From the NCBI RefSeq assembly GCF_018742245.1, contig NZ_CP036132.1, forward strand, positions 4,211,001 to 4,275,000: a stretch of DNA of 64,000 nt. Reading direction: 5' to 3'. The position numbers and the translations under genes were made by a program. The first letter of the stretch is position 1; the number at the start of each line of letters is the position of its first letter. Source of the stretch: Bacillus mycoides (lineage in GTDB: Bacteria; Bacillota; Bacilli; Bacillales; Bacillaceae_G). Below, piece after piece: positions 15,741 through 22,918 of the stretch. The notes below the pieces were generated by a model, which saw only the letters and a list, made by a program, of their open reading frames with translations, was not told where the DNA came from and made no database searches.

Positions 15741-18515
15741 TCACAGTCTACCTGCTCTATATTTACGAACTAAGAAAGCAAGTGATCCTAGTAATAGCAA
15801 CATATACATTCCAATCTGTGCTGTATCTGCTGTTTTTGAGTTTTTCTCTTTTTTCACATCATTCTTCGCATTTTCATTTTGCTTCTTACCGTCTGCATTT
15901 CGGTTGAAATCAGGATTACCGATTGTTTTTGCATTGTCTACTTTCGGTGTAATCACTGGATTTTTCGGATCGTTTTTCGGATCCTCTTTAATAGTTCCTA
16001 CTGCACCAATATTATTTGTATCAAATTGAATTTGCACGTCGTAGAAATGATGGTAGTTCATTGAATCGATATCTACTTTTGTTTTCGCATTTAATTTCGC
16101 AAATAAATCATCGATTTCAAACTCTACTACTCTCGTATCTGCATTTTTATCTTCACTCACTACTTTTGCATCAACAAATGCACCAGCACTTTCTGTTTGG
16201 AACTTCGTAATCCACGCACTATTTTTCAGTGTCATCGCAACATATTTCTTACCATCTTTCACTGTTAATCTAGCTGGATTTACAACATATTGATTCATCA
16301 TTGAAATCTCATCCGTTTTATCTTTTAACACTTTAAAAGCAACATCATATTGACCGTCTTTTAAATTTTTCGGATCGACTGTTATGTGTCCATTTTGGTT
16401 ATTATTTCCGCCTTGATTATTGTTTCCATCTTGGTTGTTACTTCCACCTTGGTTATCGTTTCCGCCTTGATTATTGTTTCCATCTTGGTTATCGTTTCCG
16501 CCTGGAATGTTGTTTCCATCTTGATTACCTAAAGCTTTAATACTACCTTTATCAAATGCAAATTGAATATCATAGAAATGATGGTAGTTCATCGCATCAA
16601 TATCCACTTTCACTTTTGCATTTAACTTTTTCGATAAGTCGGCTACTTCTACTTCCACTACTCTTGTATCTTGCTCTTTATTTGTACCTAATACTTTCGC
16701 ATCGACAAACGAACTATTCTTTTCAAACTCAAACTTTGTAATCCATGAGCTATTCGTTACTGTGAAGGATACATATTTCTTACCATCTTTCACTTTTAAT
16801 ACGCCTGGACTCTTCGTATATGTGTTCATCATTGAAATTTCGTCTGTTTTATCTTTTAGCACTTTAAAACCGATACTGTATTCACCATCTTTAAGAGCAT
16901 TTGGATCAATTGTTGTGTTATTGTCTTGGTTGTCGTTTCCGCCTTGGTTGTCGTTTCCACCTTGGTTATTGTTTCCGCCTTGGTTGTCGTTTCCACCTTG
17001 GTTATTGTTTCCGCCTTGGTTGTCGTTTCCACCTTGGTTATTGTTTCCGCCTTGGTTATTGTTTCCACCTTGGTTATTGTTTCCGCCTTGGTTGTCATTT
17101 CCACCTTGGTTATCTAACGGCTTAATGCTATCTTTATCAAATGCAAATTGAATATCGTAGAAATGATGATAATCCATTGAATCGATGTCTACTTTTACTT
17201 TTGCATTTAATTTTTTCGATAAATCTGCTACTTCTACTTCCACTACGCGTGTGTCAGCTTTCGTATCTTCACTTAATACATTCGCATCAACAAACGAACC
17301 ATTTTTATCAAATTCAAACTTTGTAATCCATGCACTATTCGTTAATGTAAATGATACATATTTCTTACCATCTTTTACTTTTAACACACCTGGACTTTTC
17401 GTATATGTGTTCATCATTGAAAGTTCATCTGTTTGATCTTTTAATGTTTTAAAATTGATGCTGTATTCGCCATCTTTAATTGTTTCAGCATCTGGTTTCT
17501 TATTTCCATCCGGTTTTTCTACTTCTGGCTTTTTATCTTCATCCGGTTGTTTCTCTTCATTTTTAATTTGTTCAAGCTTGTCTTGTTCAAATACAAGTTG
17601 TACGTCATGAGTTTGCTTGTAGTTTCTTGATGCCATCTCAATAAATACTTTTGTATTTATTTTTTTTGATAAATCGGCTACTTCAAATTCTACGACTCTT
17701 GTATCTTTTTCTTTATCTTCACTCACTACTTTTGCATCAACAAATGCACCATCTTTTTCCGTTTGGAAATTTTTAATTAATGAGCTGCTTTTTAGCGTTA
17801 CAATCGCTTTTTTCTTACCATTTTCTACTTTCAATACTCCTGGATTTTCCATGTAAGTATTCATTTTAGATTCTTCATCTGTTTTATCTTTTAACACTTT
17901 AAATGGAATACTGTACGCACCATCTTTAATTGTGTTAGAATTTGGTTGTTGATCTGGGTCAGGCTTTTGGTCGGGCTTCTGACTTGGATCCGGATTTTTA
18001 TTTGGATCTGGCTTATTAGCTGGGTCCTCTTTTTCATCTGGTTTTTCTACATGAATTGGTGTAATGCTATTTTGGTCGAATGAAATACGAATGTCATAGT
18101 AATGATGATAATTAAAAGCATCAATATCAACTTTCACTTTCGCATTTACTATTTTCTCTACATCTTCCACATCAAATTCTACTACTCTTGTATCGTTCTC
18201 TTTATCTTCACTAACTACATTTACATCAACGAATTGACTACCTTTTTCTGTTTCAAACTTCGTAATCCACGAACTATGTGTTAACGTAAAGGATACTTTC
18301 TTTTTCCCATCCTTTACTTTCAAAGTCCCCGGGCTTACAGAATATTGATTCATCATTGATTCTTCATCTGATGTATCTTTCAAAACTTTGAAACCAATTG
18401 AATATTCACCGTCAGCTAAAGTTGTAGCTGCTTGAACTGCAAGTGGTTGCAGCGTTGATACGAATGTAAAAATCGTTAGAAACATTGCAACAACAATTTT
18501 AAAATACCTGTTCAA
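15741..18515 (-). CDS. isdX2: Haemophore IsdX2 with five NEAT domains
   Basis: A 924-residue secreted protein. The signal peptide ends near residue 30. NEAT domains start at about residues 32, 195, 345, 540 and 717, each opening with (L/I)KDGxYxIxFKxLKD. The haem-ligand motif YxxxY is at Y136/Y140, Y449/Y453, Y644/Y648 and Y821/Y825; domain 2 has Y299/H303 instead. Domains 3-4 and 4-5 are joined by Asn/Gly-rich linkers of NQGGN repeats. The C-terminus has NSKTA (892-896), a hydrophobic helix and a basic tail, resembling a degraded NPxTG sortase-B signal. In B. anthracis IsdX2 takes haem from haemoglobin and passes it on. Confidence 0.93.
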   Translation of the reverse strand: MNRYFKIVVAMFLTIFTFVSTLQPLAVQAATTLADGEYSIGFKVLKDTSDEESMMNQYSVSPGTLKVKDGKKKVSFTLTHSSWITKFETEKGSQFVDVNVVSEDKENDTRVVEFDVEDVEKIVNAKVKVDIDAFNYHHYYDIRISFDQNSITPIHVEKPDEKEDPANKPDPNKNPDPSQKPDQKPDPDQQPNSNTIKDGAYSIPFKVLKDKTDEESKMNTYMENPGVLKVENGKKKAIVTLKSSSLIKNFQTEKDGAFVDAKVVSEDKEKDTRVVEFEVADLSKKINTKVFIEMASRNYKQTHDVQLVFEQDKLEQIKNEEKQPDEDKKPEVEKPDGNKKPDAETIKDGEYSINFKTLKDQTDELSMMNTYTKSPGVLKVKDGKKYVSFTLTNSAWITKFEFDKNGSFVDANVLSEDTKADTRVVEVEVADLSKKLNAKVKVDIDSMDYHHFYDIQFAFDKDSIKPLDNQGGNDNQGGNNNQGGNNNQGGNNNQGGNDNQGGNNNQGGNDNQGGNNNQGGNDNQGGNDNQDNNTTIDPNALKDGEYSIGFKVLKDKTDEISMMNTYTKSPGVLKVKDGKKYVSFTVTNSSWITKFEFEKNSSFVDAKVLGTNKEQDTRVVEVEVADLSKKLNAKVKVDIDAMNYHHFYDIQFAFDKGSIKALGNQDGNNIPGGNDNQDGNNNQGGNDNQGGSNNQDGNNNQGGNNNQNGHITVDPKNLKDGQYDVAFKVLKDKTDEISMMNQYVVNPARLTVKDGKKYVAMTLKNSAWITKFQTESAGAFVDAKVVSEDKNADTRVVEFEIDDLFAKLNAKTKVDIDSMNYHHFYDVQIQFDTNNIGAVGTIKEDPKNDPKNPVITPKVDNAKTIGNPDFNRNADGKKQNENAKNDVKKEKNSKTADTAQIGMYMLLLLGSLAFLVRKYRAGRL
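16385..16527. repeat. Asn-Gly linker repeats between NEAT4 and NEAT5
   Basis: Irregular copies of a 15-bp unit coding NQ(G/D)GN, ordered less strictly than those at 16918-17110. The irregularity indicates older divergence. Confidence 0.8.
16918..17110. repeat. 15-bp tandem repeats coding NQGGN, NEAT3-NEAT4 linker
   Basis: About 12 units of roughly TTGGTTNTCGTTTCCNCC on the plus strand, alternating between D and N forms. A slippage-prone tract whose copy number is likely to differ among strains. Confidence 0.9.
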
Positions 18516-18547
18516 TAGAATGACTCTCCTTTTTAAAAAATTTCCAA

Positions 18548-19006
18548 TTATTTAATGCTGTTCCCATCAAATACAAAACGAATATCATATGAAGCGTTAT
18601 AATTAATAATTGGGATGTTAATTTTCACCTTGCCATTTAGTTTTTCTGACAAGTCAGCAACTTCAAATTCTACTACTCTAGTATTCTCTTTTTTGTTTTC
18701 ACTTAAGACTGTTGTTTCTAAGAATTGACCATCTTTTTCTACTTGGAAACTTTTAATAGAAGCACTATCTTTCACTTTAAATGAAGCATATTGTTTTCCG
18801 CTTTTAACTGTTAATGTTGCTGGGCTTTCAAAATAACTATTCATTCTAGATGATTCATCTTTATCGCCTTTCCATACAGTAAAAGCAATATTATATTTCC
18901 CATCAGCTAGTTGTGTAGCAGCTTTTGCATCTTGTAAACCTAGTGTTGCTATAAACGTAAATAAGACAGCAAATACGGCAATAATCATTTTAAATTGTTT
19001 AAACAT
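18548..19006 (-). CDS. isdX1: Haemophore IsdX1
   Basis: A 152-residue secreted single-NEAT protein: signal peptide to about residue 30, then one NEAT domain to the end, with no anchor. Ser52, Ser53 and Met55 sit in the lip helix, and Tyr136/Tyr140 form the haem ligand pair (YNASY); these are the positions I recall for B. anthracis IsdX1. It extracts haem from haemoglobin outside the cell and hands it to IsdC or IsdX2. Second gene of the operon, 23 bp after isdC. Confidence 0.94.
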   Translation of the reverse strand: MFKQFKMIIAVFAVLFTFIATLGLQDAKAATQLADGKYNIAFTVWKGDKDESSRMNSYFESPATLTVKSGKQYASFKVKDSASIKSFQVEKDGQFLETTVLSENKKENTRVVEFEVADLSEKLNGKVKINIPIINYNASYDIRFVFDGNSIK

Positions 19007-19029
19007 ATATTCATCGCCCTTCCAAAGAT

Positions 19030-19740
19030 TTATTTACTTAACTTCACTTTACGAACTAAGAAAATACCTGAGATTAAAACTAACGCTGCAAATAATCCAA
19101 TGCGAGCATCATCACCTGTTTTTGGGTTATCTGTTTTTTCAGCCTTTCCACTTTCATTTGTTCCTTTATTTGCATCTTTATTTGTTGCTTTGCTCTCTTC
19201 TTTCTTTTGCTCTTCTTTTACTTGGCCATCTTTTTTAGTTTGATCATCAGTTTTTGTTACACCAGCTACACCGTTATCGCCACCTACAGCTTTTACATTC
19301 GCATCAAATGCAAAGCGAACTGTGTAATGATGGTCGTAGTTTGCACTTGGTACAACAACATGAATTTTTACTCCTAACGGTTTAGATAAATCATCAACTT
19401 TAAATTCAACCGTTCTTTTATCAGCTGCTTCGTCTTTGCTAATTACTTTTGAATCAACGAAGTTCCCATTCTCTGGTGCTTTAAATTCTGTAATCCAAGC
19501 ACTATGATTCATTGGAACTTGTACTCTCATCTCACCATTTTTTACAATTAACTTAGCTGGTTTTTCAAAATAATCATTTGCCATTGAAGCTGAATCATCT
19601 TCCGCCTTTTTGATAACGTAGTTAATATCGTAAGTACCATCAGCTAATTTTGCTGAGGCTTGCCCAGATGGTATTACGAGAAAAGCTAGCATACATACTA
19701 ACGTTATAATAAATGCGGGTAATACTGAAAACTTTCTCAT
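19030..19740 (-). CDS. isdC: Cell-wall haem receptor IsdC
   Basis: A 236-residue protein. The signal peptide ends at ASA30, one NEAT domain follows (about 31-155) with the ligand pair Tyr135/Tyr139, then a charged Lys/Glu/Thr spacer and the sorting signal NPKTG (205-209) with a hydrophobic helix and basic tail. NPKTG is the SrtB type, matching srtB at the operon end. First gene of the isd operon; an AAGGAGGAAG ribosome site precedes it. Confidence 0.94.
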   Translation of the reverse strand: MRKFSVLPAFIITLVCMLAFLVIPSGQASAKLADGTYDINYVIKKAEDDSASMANDYFEKPAKLIVKNGEMRVQVPMNHSAWITEFKAPENGNFVDSKVISKDEAADKRTVEFKVDDLSKPLGVKIHVVVPSANYDHHYTVRFAFDANVKAVGGDNGVAGVTKTDDQTKKDGQVKEEQKKEESKATNKDANKGTNESGKAEKTDNPKTGDDARIGLFAALVLISGIFLVRKVKLSK

Positions 19741-19781
19741 TTTGCTTACTTCCTCCTTGTTTATCTTTCGTTTTATATTTT

Positions 19782-19802
19782 GAAAATGATAATTATTCTC
19801 AA
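19782..19802 (-). promoter_or_regulatory. Fur box 1 and -35 of the isd operon
   Basis: GAAAATGATAATTATTCTC at 19782-19800 matches 16 of 19 positions of the classic Fur consensus. On the minus strand TTGAGA (19802-19797) is a plausible -35 overlapping it, with an AT-rich -10 near 19775. Iron-loaded Fur would occlude the promoter. Confidence 0.82.
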
Positions 19803-19871
19803 TTTATAAGAAAAAAATAATCTCTTCTACCTTTATTTCATTGTCATTACTTTATGTAATGTAAGTATCGT

Positions 19872-19886
19872 TGATTATCATTCTCA
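19872..19886. promoter_or_regulatory. Fur box 2 upstream of isdC
   Basis: TGATTATCATTCTCA, close to the 7-1-7 Fur pattern TGATAATNATTATCA, about 130 bp upstream of the isdC start. Confidence 0.65.
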
Positions 19887-19959
19887 CTAAAGGTCAAAAA
19901 ATATATTATCCCTCTATATTCCCTATAAAAAGCACTCTAAAATAATTCAATCTCTTTAC

Positions 19960-19974
19960 TGATTATCATTCTCA
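19960..19974. promoter_or_regulatory. Fur box 3 upstream of isdC
   Basis: The identical 15-mer TGATTATCATTCTCA repeats 88 bp further upstream of box 2. Exact identity of two sites argues for function. Confidence 0.6.
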
Positions 19975-20194
19975 ACAGACTACAAAAAAAATAAACTACC
20001 TAATTCTATTGTTCTATCACCTCTTCTTCCAAAAATGATATAGTCATAGAAAACCGATTCCCCTGCTCCCTCACTTCCCTTCCAATATTTCCACAACTAA
20101 GTCAATCTTAGCCTAATGCTAATTTTATTGTCAACTATATTACGTATAATTTTTTTAATATCTAAATTTTTTTATATACGGCTTTTTCTACAAA

Positions 20195-20226
20195 AAAAGA
20201 GGCTTCCTTTCATAGAAAGCCTCTTT
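20195..20226 (-). terminator. brnQ terminator
   Basis: Stem AAAAGAGGCTT with AAGCCTCTTTT and a T-run on the minus strand, directly after the brnQ stop. Confidence 0.88.
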
Positions 20227-20229
20227 TCT

Positions 20230-21555
20230 CTATTTTTCTACAGCAATTTCTTGCTTTTGAAACTTAGAAACTATATAACCAATTCCTATACCGATCATAC
20301 CTGGAACTAACCAACCAATCCCTACGCTATATAATGGAATTTTATCTAAAATAGGTGTTAGTTCTGCAATTTGAAGATCTGCATTGTGTAATCCATCAAA
20401 GAAGCTAATCGCAAATGATCCTACAATACCACCTACATACATCGCTAATGGAAGACGAACGTAGTTTTCAACGAGTGATAATACGATCAATACGATACCA
20501 ATTGGGTAAATTGCAATTAAAATTGGCAATGCTAATGCATTTAACTGAGTTAAACCAAGATTCGCTACCATAAATGCTAATACACAAAAAATGAAAACAA
20601 CTTTTTGATAAGAAAGCTTCGGTAATAACGAAGAGAAATATTCTCCACAAGCTGCAACAATACCAACAGAAGTTGTTAAACATGCTGCTGTAATTGCGAT
20701 GCCTAGTAATAACATTCCGTAATTACCAAATAAATGATTTACGACGTTTGTTAAAATGATCCCTCCGTTTGCTCCCATTCCAAGTGAAACACTAGAAGCT
20801 CCAAGGTAAGCAAGCGCCAAATAAACAAGAAGTAAACCAAGTGCTGCAATAAATCCTGCAAAGATTGTTACTTTCGCAATGCTATTCTTATTTGTAATAC
20901 CTTTTGCTTTTAAAGCACTAATGACAACATTTCCGAAAACGAGTGCTGCAAGTCCATCTAAAGTTAAATATCCGTCGATAAAACCTTTAAAAAGAGGAGC
21001 ACTATACGCTTCTGTCGGTGCACCAAACTCTCCCATTGGCGTAATAATTGCTTTCGCTACGATAATTGCTATAACAGCTAACAAAATTGGAGTTAACACT
21101 TTACCGATGCGTCCCACTAATTTCGATGGGTTTAAAGCTAAATAGAAAGTTACTGCAAAGTAAATAAGTGTAAAGATAACAAGTGGATATGATTGACCAG
21201 CTATTTCACTTGGTAAAAACGGTGCAACACTCATTTCGTAAGCAACTGTTCCTGTACGTGGAACACTTACGAATACGCCTAAACATAAATAAATTGCAGT
21301 GATAAAAACAAGTGCGAATATAGGATGTACACGTCCTGCTAATTCATTAATATCTCCCTTTAGAGCTATAACAATAACCCCTAATAAAGGCAGTCCTACA
21401 CCTGTTACGATAAAGCCAAATAACGCGATCCATACATCTGTTCCTGCACCTTGTCCTAACGCTGGTGGGAAAATCATATTACCTGCACCGAAAAATAGTG
21501 CAAATAACATTAAACTTATTGCAAACATCTCAGAAAACTTTAAAGATGATTTCAT
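20230..21555 (-). CDS. brnQ: BrnQ/BraB-family amino-acid carrier
   Basis: A 441-residue carrier with about 12 membrane segments. It begins MKSSLKFSEMFAISLMLFAL and has the family block FGAGNMIFPPALGQ. Family members import Leu, Ile and Val with Na+ or H+. The ATG at 21555 follows AGGAGG; seven extra residues in a longer reading have no site. The leader is a T-box whose specifier (ACC) and discriminator-pairing base both indicate tRNA-Thr, so expression should rise on threonine starvation and threonine may be a transported substrate. Confidence 0.9.
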   Translation of the reverse strand: MKSSLKFSEMFAISLMLFALFFGAGNMIFPPALGQGAGTDVWIALFGFIVTGVGLPLLGVIVIALKGDINELAGRVHPIFALVFITAIYLCLGVFVSVPRTGTVAYEMSVAPFLPSEIAGQSYPLVIFTLIYFAVTFYLALNPSKLVGRIGKVLTPILLAVIAIIVAKAIITPMGEFGAPTEAYSAPLFKGFIDGYLTLDGLAALVFGNVVISALKAKGITNKNSIAKVTIFAGFIAALGLLLVYLALAYLGASSVSLGMGANGGIILTNVVNHLFGNYGMLLLGIAITAACLTTSVGIVAACGEYFSSLLPKLSYQKVVFIFCVLAFMVANLGLTQLNALALPILIAIYPIGIVLIVLSLVENYVRLPLAMYVGGIVGSFAISFFDGLHNADLQIAELTPILDKIPLYSVGIGWLVPGMIGIGIGYIVSKFQKQEIAVEK

Positions 21556-21651
21556 TTCTACTAACCTCCTAAACAATTATCTGATTAACAAAATATTCTG
21601 AATTAAAGCCCGTCACATATCCTCTTTCAAGCATACTTCCCTATAAAAGAA

Positions 21652-21920
21652 CGCAAAAAACACCCGTCCCTAACAAAGGGACGAGTGTTGAAATCGTGGT
21701 TCCACCCTTATTCTAATAAAATGAATTTATAACAAAATAAGCTCATTTTATAGCTCGTGTAAATTGATAACGGTTTTATCCGCCAAGAATTACAATGCAT
21801 CATGCAGTTCACTCTTGAAGTTTAGAGGTGGTAAGTTTGTCTTTCCGTATTAGGAAGCTCACAGCCTAAGGCTTCCCTCTCTGAGAATCGTCAAAAACAA
21901 CTCATGTCCTCATCATTACT
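21652..21920 (-). ncRNA. T-box riboswitch of brnQ, threonine-type
   Basis: The minus strand shows stem I (GATGAGGACATGAG, then CAGAGAGGGAAG), a specifier region CTT ACC ACCTCT, the T-box core AAGGGTGGAACCACGA (about 21695-21710) and a terminator (21655-21689) with T-run. By position against the pheS (TTC) and asnS (AAC) leaders here, the specifier is ACC, Thr. The bulge reads TGGA, pairing with a U73 discriminator as in tRNA-Thr. Confidence 0.88.
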
Positions 21921-22010
21921 TTTATAAAATATCTTGTCGAAACTTGTTGTTTTTTATTATATGGGCTATTTTTTAAAAAATCAATAGTTTTATTTTTTCT
22001 GACAAAAAAA

Positions 22011-22035
22011 TATAGGGAGAAAACTTTCCTCCCTA
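22011..22035 (-). terminator. Terminator of the pseudouridine synthase gene
   Basis: ATAGGGAG/CTCCCTAT stem overlapping the stop codon, then T7 on the minus strand. Confidence 0.85.
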
Positions 22036-22722
22036 TAACTGCCCTATTAATATTTCTAATTCCTCTGCTGTAATGTTTCGCCATTTTCCAGATTCTAGTC
22101 CATTTAGCTTTATATTCATAATGCGAACTCGCTTTAGCTTTGTTACAGTAAACCCGAAAGCACGACTCATTCTACGAATTTGCCTATTCATTCCTTGCGT
22201 TAAAACGATCCGAAATGTAGACTGATCGACTCTCATCACTTTACATGGCTTCGTCATTCCATCTTTAATCTTTACACCGCTGGACATCATATCAATAAAC
22301 CAATCTGTAAAAGGCTTATCGACAGTGACAACATATTCTTTCTCGTGCTCATGATCACCGTGTAAAATTTGATTGGCAATCGTGCCATCATTCGTTAATA
22401 GAATAAGTCCTTCCGACGCTTTATCTAACCGTCCAACAGGAAAGATTCGCTCTGGGTAATTGATATAATCAATAATATTATCCTCAATATGATCGGCTGC
22501 TGTGCAAGTAATGCCAACTGGTTTATGAAAGGCAATATACACTTTTTCTTTCTCTTCTTTGACAATAACCTGTCCATCAATCGTTACAACATCACCATCG
22601 CTCACGAGTACACCGTGCGTACAAATTTCACCGTTAATCGCGGCACGTCCTGCTTTAATAAGACGGTCTGTTTCACGTCTTGAGCAGGACTTTGCTTCGC
22701 TTATGTATTGGTTGATTTTCAT
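22033..22722 (-). CDS. RsuA/RluF-family pseudouridine synthase
   Basis: A 229-residue protein. An S4 RNA-binding domain (residues 1-60, MKINQYISEAKSCSRRETD) precedes the catalytic domain with GRLDKASEGLILLTNDG, whose Asp is the nucleophile, and GMNRQIRRMSRAFG. It isomerises a uridine in rRNA; the length and start fit RluF (23S U2604) best, but RsuA-type 16S targets cannot be excluded. Confidence 0.85.
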   Translation of the reverse strand: MKINQYISEAKSCSRRETDRLIKAGRAAINGEICTHGVLVSDGDVVTIDGQVIVKEEKEKVYIAFHKPVGITCTAADHIEDNIIDYINYPERIFPVGRLDKASEGLILLTNDGTIANQILHGDHEHEKEYVVTVDKPFTDWFIDMMSSGVKIKDGMTKPCKVMRVDQSTFRIVLTQGMNRQIRRMSRAFGFTVTKLKRVRIMNIKLNGLESGKWRNITAEELEILIGQL

Positions 22723-22748
22723 GTTTTATTCCTTTTCTTATAGATTAA

Positions 22749-22791
22749 AAGCGTCAATCCATGGCAATATCATTATGCCAAGATTGACGCT
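22749..22791 (-). terminator. Hairpin after small membrane protein gene
   Basis: GCGTCAATC pairs with GATTGACGC with an inner TGGCA/TGCCA; TTTTAATC follows on the minus strand. Confidence 0.6.
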
Positions 22792-22794
22792 CCT

Positions 22795-22887
22795 TCACTT
22801 CGCAAAAACAACTAAATAAATAACCCCAATCACCAAAAATATTCCACAACAAGCTAACAATACTTTTGCAAGTTTGTCCATAAACAT
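22795..22887 (-). CDS. Small single-helix membrane protein
   Basis: A 30-residue frame, MFMDKLAKVLLACCGIFLVI then GVIYLVVFAK, with one membrane helix and a CC pair. GGGGAAACC lies before the ATG; a second ATG (22881) would give 28 residues. It is bracketed by the mutS2 end upstream and a terminator downstream. No function can be assigned. Confidence 0.5.
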   Translation of the reverse strand: MFMDKLAKVLLACCGIFLVIGVIYLVVFAK

Positions 22888-22918
22888 ATAATGGTTTCCC
22901 CTTTTGTTTCGTTGTTTG

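Larger units (their letters stand above)
19801..20190. other. 390-bp intergenic control region of isd, no gene
   Basis: Very AT-rich, with short stretches of stop codons in all frames. It carries two further Fur-like sites (19872-19886 and 19960-19974). No small reading frame with a ribosome site was recognised. Confidence 0.7.

Noticed and set aside
16918..17110. Regular repeats as a CRISPR array
   Set aside because: Units are 15 bp, contiguous, with no spacers, and lie in frame within isdX2.
16762..17151. Plus-strand frame of Phe-Pro-Pro-Trp-Leu repeats
   Set aside because: Antisense shadow of the NQGGN linker; not independent coding.
20230..21920. brnQ T-box as a branched-chain amino-acid switch
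   Set aside because: Specifier and discriminator-pairing base both read threonine.
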